Origin: Cunninghamella blakesleeana
Lineage: Eukaryota; Mucoromycota; Mucoromycetes; Mucorales; Cunninghamellaceae
Assembly (NCBI GenBank): GCA_017871115.1
Contig: JAFCIZ010000001.1
Location: 62,001-126,000, forward strand
DNA length: 64,000 nucleotides
Direction: 5' to 3'
The translations under genes and the position numbers were made by a program. Shown one piece after another: positions 13,337 through 23,997 of this stretch (positions are counted from its first letter, which is position 1; each line of letters starts with the position of its first letter). Below the pieces are notes generated by a model. The model was not told the DNA's origin, did no database searches, and saw nothing but the letters and a program-made list of their open reading frames with translations.

Positions 13337-13394
13337 AGTTAAAGGCAGGGATTGTATCATTACGGTGAAAATTGGTAACAAAAACATTCACTTT

Positions 13395-13430
13395 ACTAAC
13401 TGCGGCGAATGGATATTTACTTTGTTACCA
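13395..13430 (+). promoter_or_regulatory. Shared upstream element AACTGCGGC, array gene 1
   Basis: AACTGCGGC at 13398-13406, followed about 15 bases later by TTTGTTAC, lies about 112 bp upstream of the ATG of array gene 1. The same pair occurs upstream of genes 2 and 3, where the surrounding sequence has diverged. A conserved GC-bearing word in such AT-rich DNA suggests a transcription factor site. Confidence 0.5.
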
Positions 13431-13518
13431 TCTAGTTTAGTTCATTTTTTCTTTTTCTTTTTCTCCTTTGAAATGAAAAATAGAAATTTTAGACAAATAA
13501 ATCATTTTATCCTAAAAA

Positions 13519-13965
13519 ATGAAGAAAATCTCTAATATAGAAATCAACAAAATATTTGAAGATTTAAATATTAATTTTGAATCTACCAACAATTGTTTAT
13601 ACATCTATTCCACTCGAAATCGATTTCGTTCTGATATTTATTATAAACGATTCAAAGATGGAACAAAAATAATGGCTGTTAAAGCGGTGGTCAAAAGTGG
13701 ATTGGTAGAATACTATTATGCAAATTTCAATGAAGCCATGCTCTGGTACCGTTATTATACATGTAAAAGGCATCATATAGAACCTTCCAAGATCAACTGT
13801 CATTATTTTGCTAAAATACCAAAACGTTATCGAAATTTACCACCCAATAAAGGATTAAGTATTGTAAAAGAAGCTTTGGTTTATTTTATCACCCATTATA
13901 ATGGTATACCTCCTTATTTTAACATGGATTATTTTGATGAAAATATTTGCAAAATAATCGACTAA
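13519..13965 (+). CDS. Tandem-array protein of unknown family, gene 1
   Basis: Single-exon, 148 residues. I do not recognise the family. It is clearly paralogous to the genes at 14363 and 16155. Shared blocks are an N-terminal EINKxxEDL, AVVKSGLVEYYY, LWYRYYTCKRHH, AKIPKRYRN, PPNKGLSIVKEALVYF, HYNGIPPYF, and the C-terminus ICKIID. There is no signal peptide or membrane segment; it is rich in Lys and Tyr, so likely a soluble intracellular protein. A CT-rich stretch (13441-13468) and the AACTGCGGC element precede it. Its own short insert around residues 32-48 differs from the other copies. No intron is present where gene 3 has one. Confidence 0.75.
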   Translation: MKKISNIEINKIFEDLNINFESTNNCLYIYSTRNRFRSDIYYKRFKDGTKIMAVKAVVKSGLVEYYYANFNEAMLWYRYYTCKRHHIEPSKINCHYFAKIPKRYRNLPPNKGLSIVKEALVYFITHYNGIPPYFNMDYFDENICKIID

Positions 13966-14184
13966 TAAAAAAAAGAAAATGTAAAATATAAAAAGCCTTT
14001 ATATTTTTTTTTCTATTTTTAATAAAAATAAATTTACTCTTGATCAAACTAATAATTAATTGTAAAAGGAAAAAAAAAGGAAGAGTTCTATATACGATAA
14101 AGATATTTAGTAAAAATTCTTTTTTTATATGACCATCAAAGATATATACCATTAAAACGGTTTCATAAAGGTAGATAATGAATT

Positions 14185-14220
14185 TTTAACTGCGGCATTC
14201 AGTAAATAAATTTGTTACAC
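14185..14220 (+). promoter_or_regulatory. Shared upstream element AACTGCGGC, array gene 2
   Basis: AACTGCGGC at 14188-14196 with TTTGTTAC about 14 bases downstream, about 167 bp before the ATG of array gene 2. It matches the element before genes 1 and 3. Confidence 0.5.
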
Positions 14221-14362
14221 GATACTTTATTTATATACTATTTTCTTTTTCCTTTTTTAAAATATTTATATATATTTCATCTTTTCTTTTCTCTTTATTT
14301 TTTATTTAAACTTAAAATAGTATTTTTTTTTCTTATAAATATACAAATATATCGAGAACAAA

Positions 14363-14833
14363 ATGGGGAAACTATCAACTACAGAAATAAATAAATTACT
14401 GGAAGAATTAAATTTTAATTTTGAATTTGTGGACAAGTGCTTATACGTATATCTTATTACAGGATTTGGATGGGATTGGGAACAAACTGGTAAAAAAAAG
14501 AATGAATCGGAACCTTTAAGAGCAGTAGTCAAGCGTGGACTAGTTGAATACTATTATGTAAATTTTACAGAAGCAATACTTTGGTATTATTATTATACAT
14601 GTAAAAGACACCATATTGAACATTTTTATTATAAAGGTCCCGAGCGTACACCTATACATGTTAATTATGCTTATTTTGCTAGAATTCCAAAACATTATCG
14701 AAATACATCACCAAGTAAAGGATTAAGTATCGTCAAAGAAGCTATGGTTTTTTTTATTAATCATTATAATGGTATACCTCCTGATTATGATAGAGAGTAC
14801 TTTCATAATAATATTTGTAAAATCATTGATTAA
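14363..14833 (+). CDS. Tandem-array protein of unknown family, gene 2
   Basis: Single-exon, 156 residues, second of the three paralogues. It keeps the EINKLLEELNFNFEFVDKCL start, the RAVVKRGLVEYYY, LWYYYYTCKRHH and FARIPKHYRN blocks, GLSIVKEAMVFF, NHYNGIPPDY and terminal CKIID. Compared with gene 1 it has about eight extra residues after CKRHHIE, shared in position with gene 3. Only 397 bp separate it from gene 1, consistent with tandem duplication. No intron, signal peptide or membrane segment is seen. Function unknown. Confidence 0.75.
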   Translation: MGKLSTTEINKLLEELNFNFEFVDKCLYVYLITGFGWDWEQTGKKKNESEPLRAVVKRGLVEYYYVNFTEAILWYYYYTCKRHHIEHFYYKGPERTPIHVNYAYFARIPKHYRNTSPSKGLSIVKEAMVFFINHYNGIPPDYDREYFHNNICKIID

Positions 14834-14974
14834 AATTTTTTTTTAAAATAAAATAATATTATAAATATAATCTTATTAATGTTTTATGCAAATTGATGGA
14901 CAGCAACAGTAATAAAAAAAAAAAAGGACATAAAATACAATTATTATTTCAATACTATTTGTAAAATAAGTAAA
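14834..14974. other. Short spacer downstream of array gene 2
   Basis: AT-rich, no feature apart from an A12 run. Confidence 0.5.
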
Positions 14975-15180
14975 ATTATTGGTCATAGCCTTCCTGATAA
15001 CAAGTCTAACAGATACCACTTTTAGCTGAATACCAACCTAGAGAATATGCAGCTTCACGTTCCCAACGTATTGTAAAACTAAACATTCAATCAAATGTAA
15101 CACTACCAACTACGGTAGTACTAGAGTAGTAGTAATTGACCTTACATTTTAAATAGCTTTTGCATTTACACCTAAAAAAA
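14975..15180 (-). pseudogene. Relict coding fragment with two in-frame stops
   Basis: Read on the minus strand, one frame gives protein-like text of higher GC than its surroundings: VNYYYSSTTVVGSVTFD, stop, MFSFTIRWEREAAYSLGW, a few more residues to SGIC, stop, TCYQEGYDQ, stop. Both internal stops are single codons (TGA, TAG), and frame-consistent composition continues across them. This looks like a decayed exon rather than random AT-rich DNA. I do not recognise the family. No splice sites convincingly remove the stops. Confidence 0.3.
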
Positions 15181-15985
15181 AATCATAGTAAGAATTACCA
15201 AAATAGCCGAATTAAATTTCATTTTTTTATGCGCGAGTATCAAAAAAAAAAAAGAATAATAATAATAACAAAAAGCAATGAAGAAATTTTTTTTAATAAA
15301 ATATGAATATTATATATTCATAAACAAATACAATAAAACTCAAAGCGTTAATTTTTATTATCTAGAATGATTACTTTTATTTAATGAAACATTCAAGCTG
15401 TAATTTATAACATTCGTATATATATATGTATTATACGTATAATAAAAGCAATAAAGGACAAATAATAAGGAACGAAGGATAAAGAACTTTGATAAATATA
15501 AGCTGATATTTTTTTTATTCTTTAAAAAAAATAACGTCTGGTTTTTTATCCTTTTCTTTTCATTGTCCCAGCTTTTTTTTTTTTTTCTCTCTCTCTTTTT
15601 TTATGTTTTGCTTTTATTATTTTATTATTGATAGATGTAACAAGCGTTTATCTATATGTATTATAAAAAATAACAATAATAATAATAATCAAAGTTAATA
15701 TAAATATTTATATATAATACATAGTACATAGTACATGATTTGGTTCGTTTTAAGTATGGTATATATTTATTTATTTATTTTAACTATGATATTTTTAAAG
15801 TTTGATTATTTATAAACAAAAATAAAATCTATCAAAGGGAAAAATTAAGAATGAAAATCATATGTCTGAACTAGTATTTAGTGAGAGCTTTTTTACTATA
15901 TGTTTATCAGATTTTTACTTATGTGTATATACTACGCAAGAGGTTAAAACCACATTAAAAGGGTAAATACTGCTTTCTCTTATTT
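15181..15985. other. Intergenic, AT-rich
   Basis: Spacer between the relict fragment and array gene 3. It contains poly-T, CT-rich and TATA-type repeats. No gene is seen. Confidence 0.5.
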
Positions 15986-16020
15986 TAACTGCGGCATAAT
16001 ATTTAACTGTTTCACAATAA
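15984..16020 (+). promoter_or_regulatory. Shared upstream element AACTGCGGC, array gene 3
   Basis: AACTGCGGC at 15987-15995 followed by TGTTTCAC, a variant of TTTGTTAC, about 160 bp before the ATG of array gene 3. Confidence 0.5.
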
Positions 16021-16154
16021 TCTATTTATACATGTCTGAATTTTTTTTCATTAAAAAATTTTTTTTTCGCCAACTCTATCGCTTTTTTCCTTTTCCTTTA
16101 ACTTAAAATAAATTTTATTATTATTGTTTAAACAATACAATAATCGTCAATCAA

Positions 16155-16738
16155 ATGAAGAAAATATCAACAACAGAAATAAATAAATTACTAGAAGACT
16201 TGAAAATTGATTTTGAAATCGTAGACAAGTGTTTATTTATATACTTGTTTTATGGATTTAGTTCACATTCAACGTATAAAAGACATGAAGACGGAACAGA
16301 ATTGGAACCTATAAGAGCAGTAATCAAGAGCGGGTTGGTAGAATATACTTTTGAAGACTTTTATGAAGTGATGTTATGGTATATAATAATATTATGATAT
16401 ACAAAATATCTATTCCTTAAAAAGTAAATTAATTGCAACCAAAGTATTAAATTAAAACGTTAACCCTTTTATTTTTACATAAAAATAGGTATAGATACTA
16501 TACTTGTAAAAGACACCATGTAACACATACAATGTACAATGGCCCTGCTAATCCTTCATTAAAAGTGAATGCTGCTTATTTTGCTAGAATACCAAAATAT
16601 TACCGAAATACACCACCAAATAAAGGATTAAGCATTGTTAAAGAAGCTATGATTTATTTTATCACTCAATATAATGGCATACCTCCTTATTATGACCAGA
16701 ATTACTTGGATGAAGAAATTTGCAAAATAATCGATTAA
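16155..16738 (+). CDS. Tandem-array protein of unknown family, gene 3 (with intron)
   Basis: Two exons, 16155-16378 and 16489-16738, giving 157 residues that align end to end with gene 2: TTEINKLLEDLKIDFEIVDK, RAVIKSGLVEY, then LWYRYYTCKRHH rebuilt exactly across the splice, FARIPKYYRN, GLSIVKEAMIYF, QYNGIPPYY and terminal CKIID. Without splicing the frame stops at 16397 in the middle of the conserved core, so the intron is well supported. The intron (16379-16488, 110 nt) is absent from genes 1 and 2. The hexamer GGTATA lies at both intron edges (16378-16383 and 16488-16493). Function unknown. Confidence 0.75.
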
Positions 16739-16947
16739 TAAAAAAAAGAAAATAGAATGTATATATATATATTAAAATAATATAAATAATATCCATCCAT
16801 TTATGGAGCTCTCTTCCCATTTTTTTTTTTTTTTTACTGTGGTCCATGTATATGACAACTTTTATTTTAATTCAGATTTTACTACACACAACATAAATTG
16901 TTAATACCCATAAAAGGAAATTCATATATATATATATATAAATATAT

Positions 16948-17512
16948 ATGTTCAATATTTTTTTTGTAAACCCTCAACCAACCACTAAACTAATTATATC
17001 TAGTCTTTTAACTACTGCTGTATTATCTCAAGTAATGGTTTTATTTTTTTCTATCTATCGATACTCTTGGTATCTACATAGTATGGATCTACGCGCTCTT
17101 TTTTATCACTTCTTTTATTCCTTAATGATAGTTTTTCAGATTAAAAATATAATATACGGCATAACCAGGGAGTTATACGAACCTTTGCTGTACTCAACGT
17201 AATATGTTTATTTTTTTGTTCCAATGTTATTTCTACTTTATACTTCGTAACAATACTCCAACTCTTTTTTTCTTAGTAAAGAGGACAGTATAAAACGACA
17301 GCTTATAAAAAAACAACCCATTATTGGAAACGTTTTCTTTTTCAGCGACCTTAATTTTCAATGTATTTTTTAACCGATTATTAATTTATACTTTTGTATT
17401 TTTCTCTGCTTTCATCACATTATTATTTTGTCTTTATTATACGTACTTCCTTTGGTTAAAAAATGAACTTGAAAAGCAAGTACATATTAAGGTGACACAA
17501 ATGGGATTTTAA
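16948..17512 (+). pseudogene. Small polytopic membrane protein, apparently frameshifted
   Basis: Exon 1 (16948-17198) encodes 83 residues with hydrophobic segments (KLIISSLLTTAVLSQVMVL; ALFYHFFYSLMIVFQI). A 78-nt intron (gtaata...cttag, 17199-17276) joins it in frame to exon 2, which reads KEDSIKRQLIKKQPIIGNV and onward, then stops at 17371-17373 directly after a T6 run. The adjacent frame continues from that run to 17512 with another membrane segment (LLIYTFVFFSAFITLLFCL) and a charged tail. One base too many in the T6 run would explain the break. Either the gene is inactivated or the base is an assembly error. I do not recognise the family. Confidence 0.4.
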
Positions 17513-17800
17513 ATTTCGATTACTTATAAAAAAAAAAAGATAATTCGTATATTATGTAAATATTTTTAATGAATTTTGTGATAGTTTTATTATTATTATT
17601 TTTAAAATTAATTAATAATTTGAAAATGATATCATAATAACGATTAACTTTATATAGAAAATTATCCCTTTTTGGCCATTATCTATTTCCTTTAAAGAAA
17701 ATAAAAGACATTTCTCGTATGACATATTTAAAAAATAAAAGATTATTTTATTATTGAATAAAAGTACAAAATAAATAAAAAATGCCTAATAGGATCAAAA

Positions 17801-19499
17801 TTATTTATGAGAAAGTTCAACAGCAAAACCAGCAGCCAATTTAGAAAATTCTTTCATATGATCAAAAGATACTTTTTCAATTGTATCTTGTTCAGAATGA
17901 ATATATTGATTAGAATCATCAAAAAGACTTTCAATTGCAAAAGCAGAAGGATAACCAGCTTTGGTGAAGGAAGCGTGATCACTACAACCATAACCACATT
18001 GAGTTTCTTTATAAGGAATGCTAAGATAAGTTTCAATTAATTTTTTAACGAATTCTGTCAACTATTGATTAAAAAAAAATATATGCAGAGTCTATTTAAT
18101 AACTGATCTTTACTTTTTTTTAAAATAAATAAATAAATATCATTTTTCTTACTTGATCATCAACAAAATCAGTAACAACACCAACCACTTCGCCGTTATC
18201 ACCAATATAACCAGTCATATCGTTTTGAAGCATAGCAACTACTTCAACACCCTTTCTTTGGTAAGCAGAAGCAATATCTTGACTACCTAATAAACCAGCT
18301 TCTTCAGCACTGTACCAATGGAATTCTACAGGTCTTTCAGGTTTAAAGTTATTTTGAACAAGACTGCGGAAAGTTTCAAGGATAGTTACAGTACCACTAC
18401 CATCATCATCAGCACCTAAAATAAGATAAAATAAGCAAATAAATAAATAATATTTAGTATTCTTTTATTTTAATATTAAAATAGTAAATATGTTTGCTTT
18501 TCTTTTTTTAATAGAAAGTGATAGTACCTGGAGCTCTACCACTGGTTGGATTATTTTGATTAATAGAGTCTTGATGAGCGCCAATGACAACTACTTGGTT
18601 AGATAAACTTGAATCACTACCTTCAAATCTAGCAATGACTGAACTTTGAGCCCACTGTCATTTTATAATAATAGTAATAAAATAATAATAAAACAAAAAA
18701 AGTTGTTAATAAAGATTTTTTTAACCTATATATACTTTTTTCTTGTATATATAATATATATCCATATTTTTAAAAAAGAAACTTACTCTGTGAGTGAAGG
18801 CTTTAACAGTAACATTGGAACCTTTAGCAGCGGTAGTAACTTGTTGAAGTAACCATTTTGAAGATTCAGCTCCAGTGGTAGATTTATAATAACGGTTATT
18901 GAATTTAGTAAAACCCTCCAAGTTAGTTTTCATGTTATTTGTGTTTAAAGCATCAATTACTGGCTTTACTTCAGTTTGATATTTAGGTTCAGTAGGAATT
19001 GTGCTAGCTATAGTGTGTAAATAGATATAGATATATATAATAAATAAATAAATAAATAAATACCGTGTATAAATATTTTATTTGCTTTTTTTTTTCTTTT
19101 ATTTTTATTTTTTATTGACATACCATAGGATTTAATAACATTTTTATCTAAATCTTGATGGTGGGTAATATCCATGAACTTAATCTTTTTTTGAATTAAT
19201 CCTAAAATATCAGATTCTGATAACCATTTTGGTTCTGAATCGGCGCTATAAAAAAAGGATAAAAAAAAAAAGAAATGAATAATTGATTTACCCCATCAAA
19301 CCCTTTTTTTCTTGGTAATAACGGTAATAATAATAATTATAATATGTATGCCATTTTACCTAGTTTGAATTAAATGCTTTGGGGGTTGGCGGCGACGAAT
19401 ATCACGAATGCCATTGCCACGTTGAGAGCTAATAGGAGAAGCTTGAACAATGGCACTTGCAGCAAATAATGATAAAAAGGCTAAAAGAGTAGCTTTCAT
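17801..19499 (-). CDS. Secreted M28 (M28E-like) leucine aminopeptidase, copy 2
   Basis: Six exons: 19360-19499, 19124-19245, 18787-19007, 18528-18654, 18153-18415 and 17801-18061, giving 377 residues. It has a signal peptide ([20 protein letters not shown]) and a propeptide, then the same metal and catalytic motifs as copy 1: [46 protein letters not shown] and HSEQDT. It is a tandem-type paralogue of the gene at 10173-11820, sharing five exon junctions in concept but with one additional intron (18416-18527) splitting the APG/ADDDG motif. The region 18271-18401 is identical to copy 1 base for base, whereas the signal and propeptide have diverged. Expected role: extracellular or vacuolar removal of N-terminal residues. 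Confidence 0.94.
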
Positions 19500-19858
19500 T
19501 TTGTTTATTTAAAAAAAAAATAAGAAAGAAACGAAGTAATAAAAAAAAAAAGTGAAGAAAATCATCAATATTTATAGTTTTTTTTAACGCACATTCATTT
19601 AATAAATATATAATAATAAATATAATATTAATAATATGATAATAAAAATAAGGATAATAATAATAATAGTGATGATGATAATAATAATAAAATATATATA
19701 TTAAGAAATAAAAAAAATGAAATTCAGTTAAACCAGGGAAAGGTTTTTGTTTAAAAAGGGGAATAAATGTTGAATTAAGTAAAAATAAACGTATTCGGGG
19801 TTTAAGATAAATGATATATTTGCATTAGTTCAAATAATTCAATGTAATACCAATAAGT
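19500..19858. other. Tandem spacer upstream of aminopeptidase copy 2
   Basis: Promoter of aminopeptidase copy 2 and 3' region of palA. Purine-rich just upstream of the start, followed by AATAATAAT repeats. No gene. Confidence 0.6.
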
Positions 19859-22800
19859 TTATCGTCGTCTGACAACAGCTCCATTATTTCTAAATGGTGT
19901 CATCAATGCAAAAAAAAAGGAAAAAGTAATAATAATATTAATTAAAATACAATGTCATGGCTTTTTTTAATATATTTATATATAAATAAAATAAATTTTG
20001 TATTATAATGATTACCTTGATAAATCGGACGCTTCCATTTTTCTAGATATAGCAAAATCATTACAGTCATCTCTAAATTGTGTCAACGTATCAGTATATT
20101 GTGAATAAAACTAAAAAAAAAAAAAAAAAAAAAAATGTTAAACAATATTATCATATGTTTCTTAAAAAGGTATATATCATTTGATAATCTTATCGTTACT
20201 TTTTTTTTTTAAAAATATTATTATTATTATTATTATTATTATTTAATTTTTTTTAAATACCTTAATCCCTTCTACCAAATTAGTTCGAATTTCTTTAAAT
20301 TTAGTAAAAGCTTGTTCCAAATTAAATATGGCTTTTTCTCTTTGAGCAACAATAGTATTTGTACTAATGACCATGATAAATTGCTCAAATAATTGTTCCA
20401 TTTTAATTCTACGATCTGCATGATTATTTAATAATTGTAAAGCTGTACCTCGCATTGTTTCATATTTTTTAAGTTCCTTCGTAAATACATCTGTAAATTG
20501 TTCAGGTTCAATTTTAACAATTGGTGATCCGTTAGTTAATTCATGAGCTTTTACTACAAGAGCATCAGATATATCATCTTTGTCACTCAAAGCCTGTACA
20601 TCCTCGACAAGCTGCTGCTGTTGTTTATACTCATCTTGTCCTTCTTGTAATAACATACGTAATCTTTGTATTAAATCGAATATTTGTTGATTATCATTTG
20701 AAGTTTCTTGTTCTCCATCTCCTACTTTTGTAAGGTTTGGTAATGTTTTGATAATATTTTCTATAGGTAATGATAATACATCAATAGCTTTTCCCCAATT
20801 GGTCACTTTAGCACGAACAATTCTATCTGCCTTTAATGCTGCTTGTAAAGTATCATGGTATTGTGACCCTTGACTTAATAAATTACCAGTTAGCTGTTGA
20901 GAAGGTGGTCTAGTCCATACTATAGAAATATATATGTACATAAATATTATATATAAAAAATAGGGAAAGAAAAAGTATTGATTATTAATAACAAATGTTT
21001 AAACATATATACATATATATAAATTCAGGTATATGTATTTGGAATTCTACTTACAGCTACCATATTGACGTCTTAAAATATCATCACTTTCGTTTTCTTC
21101 TTCCAAGATATTAAATCCTTCTTCAACTAAATCAGAATTTTTAACCGACATCTGTTGAATCTTTAATAACATATCTCTAAGAGCTTGACCACCACCATCA
21201 TGATGTACATCTTCAGCACAGGATATTAAAGATTTGGGTATATGATCAGGATCTACTTTATCTAAAGTATTAGGTAAATCAAGCTTTTTTATCAACCTGT
21301 AGATATACATATAATAAAAAAAAAAATAAGTGATTATTTTTATAATTATAATTTTTATACTGTTATAATGTTATTATTTTCTTTCTTTTTTCTTTTTTTT
21401 TTTAAAAAAAAAAAACTTACTCATCATATTCTTGTTGTAGTTCATTACATTTAGCAATAATATCATGTTTGACAACAGATTCTTTTTTATCATTATAAAC
21501 ACTAGCAGCTTGATGAACAGCAAAGGGAACCAAATTTTCAAATAATGGATGTTGAATTTCAACATGGGACATTCTTTTCCAATAAGCAGGATCCAAGACA
21601 TCTGTGGGTATATTAGGCTTCACCATATCCGATCTTAAAATAGGAGGCAACTGAGAATCGTCAGGAATGGATTCCAAATAAACAAGATTATTATCCTTTT
21701 CTGCACGTACTAAATCCCGTTCAATAGCTGATAATAAGTGCTTGACTTCATCAATAAAAATAGCTGTGGATTGAGGTTGACCATTATTCATTCCGGTACT
21801 GATAAACATGGAGGTGATGATCGTAAATCCACCAGTAAGGAATTGGCTTAGGTTGTTGTTGTTATTTTCAAATAATATTTTTAATCCATCTAAGGCTTTG
21901 TTGGTTTCAGTTTTAGCAATACGTAACCGAGCAATTTCCTCACCATATTTAGACATGGAGATACACTCATTGGCTTTATGATATTGGGCAACGGCTTTAA
22001 AATAACTTGCTTTTAATTCAAAATGTTTGATCCAATCATCGGGTAAGACAAAGGAATGTTGTTCTTGAAGGGCAGCGGTTACTTTTTCCAAAATGGTATC
22101 AAAAAAGTCGGCTACCTTAATAGCCAATCTTGCAATTGTTCCATGCTTCATATGTTCCATCACTGCCTTTTGCCACATACATTCTTGTGCTTGTGCTAAC
22201 ATTAATGAGACTAAAGATTCTAAAATGGGGATGGATAAATCACTTGGTGGAGCTGATCGTAAATCTGGAATAAGCTCTCTAGCAATATATTTGAAACATC
22301 CTGCTGCATACTAAAATGCCCAAAAAATAAAGATAAAAAAATATAAACCTTCTTTTTCAATACTATCTTGATTTTTTTTTTTTATTTATTTATCTATTTA
22401 TTATTTTAAGCATATGTAAATAATATATATATATATATAGAAATATGTACCTGGTAATAACTGCATGCTTTTCTTATACCTTCTGTTGATATTCTAGTTT
22501 CAGTAGATCCAAGTTGACTGTAGGCTGCACCGATTGTAAACAAAACATTCGCTTTTTCAAAGTTTAAATTCGAACGTTTCACTATAAATCAACAATAATA
22601 AAAATAACAATCAAAATAGATATTAGTTATACTCACATAAACGTTTATATTTCTATTCTATTCTATTCTATTTATTTATTTATTTATTTATTTATCTCAC
22701 ATGACTTTATTTTTATTAATACCTAATTTTCCACTGATCTCAAACGCTGGGTACCAAGAATATTCCAAACCTACCTATAAATGAAAAGATTGTAATAACA

Positions 22801-23355
22801 ATAAATTTAATAAAGGCGTATATTTGTATAAAAAAATACTGATTATTATTATCATTATTATTGAAATTTAATTTTATGATAATATATGGATAACTCACAT
22901 CAAGAGGAAAACGAGAACCCAAATAAGCTAATTGGCAATAATAACTAGAATGAAAAAAAAAGGGGTGGAATATATATATATATTAATAAACATATAAGCA
23001 ACCTTTGTTTTTTATCATTATTATTATTGTTATTATCATAAAATTATATATAGATATATAATTGTTGATTTTGTTATTAATTTTACATGAATAAACGATC
23101 GATAGCAGCGATATCAATAACTTCAGGTAATTGTATAATAGCTTCTTCACGTAATTTATCCAATAAACGGCAATCTTCTTTATATTTATTAGCATCTTCA
23201 GCATAAGCGTTGGTGATATAGTCTAATAACGAAGGGCCAAACTTTATCGATCTTGTTTTTTTACTAGGTACACATAATACAACAGGTAACACTTCATAAG
23301 ATGATGATGTTAACGCTGGACTATTACTTCTACTTATAAAGCCTGATCCAATCAT
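19859..23355 (-). CDS. PalA/Rim20-like BRO1-domain protein (ALIX family)
   Basis: Nine exons: 23087-23355, 22899-22944, 22723-22774, 22451-22581, 21421-22310, 21055-21296, 20261-20919, 20016-20110 and 19859-19889, giving 804 residues. The N-terminal BRO1 domain (about residues 20-390) shows LGSRFPLDVGLEYSWYPAFE, FEKANVLFTIGAAYSQLGST and an AQECMWQKA helix. The remainder is an alpha-helical V-domain, reaching FRDDCNDFAISRKMEA. It ends with a short basic tail (VVRRR) and lacks the long proline-rich tail of animal ALIX and yeast Bro1, which favours PalA/Rim20. Members bind YPx(L/I) motifs of the PacC/Rim101 factor and the ESCRT-III protein Snf7 at endosomes in alkaline pH signalling. The role is inferred from family; a Bro1-type endosomal role is the alternative. 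Confidence 0.88.
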
Positions 23356-23963
23356 TGTATAGAAATTAATTTTGAAAAGGTGTTTATTTTAAAAAAAAAA
23401 AATAACTTTTACGAGATAATAGTAATGAATATGTAATATATAATAATAAATATATATAAATATATATATATATAATATTTATGTATATATATAGTTATAT
23501 AAAAGGATAAATAATAGAAATGGTATAAAAAATTTACAATAACAATAAACTTGTAAAAAAAAAAAAAGAAAAGAGGATTAAATAATATATATAACCATTA
23601 AACTTTAAAAAAAATGGCGGAGTGGTAAAAAAAAATTAAACCTGAAAACTATTGGGGATTTAAATCACATGTCAGTTTGTAGGTAATATCTATATGCTGC
23701 TTATTGTTTTATATTAAAAAAATACCCTCATCGTTGTATTTAATAATTATTAATCTTTCTAAAAAAAATAATGATACTATTTATGTTCATATGTAAAATT
23801 ATATTTGATTGAGAATTCCTTTTTTTTTTTTTTGTATCTTATTAATATATTTATTTACCAGCCAGTAACCTAAACCATTCATTTCACACATTTCCGATTA
23901 TATTTCGTATTATTATTATCGTAATATATTTTCTATAATACTTTTTTATTAAGCTTTGTTCAA

Positions 23964-23997
<34 letters not shown>

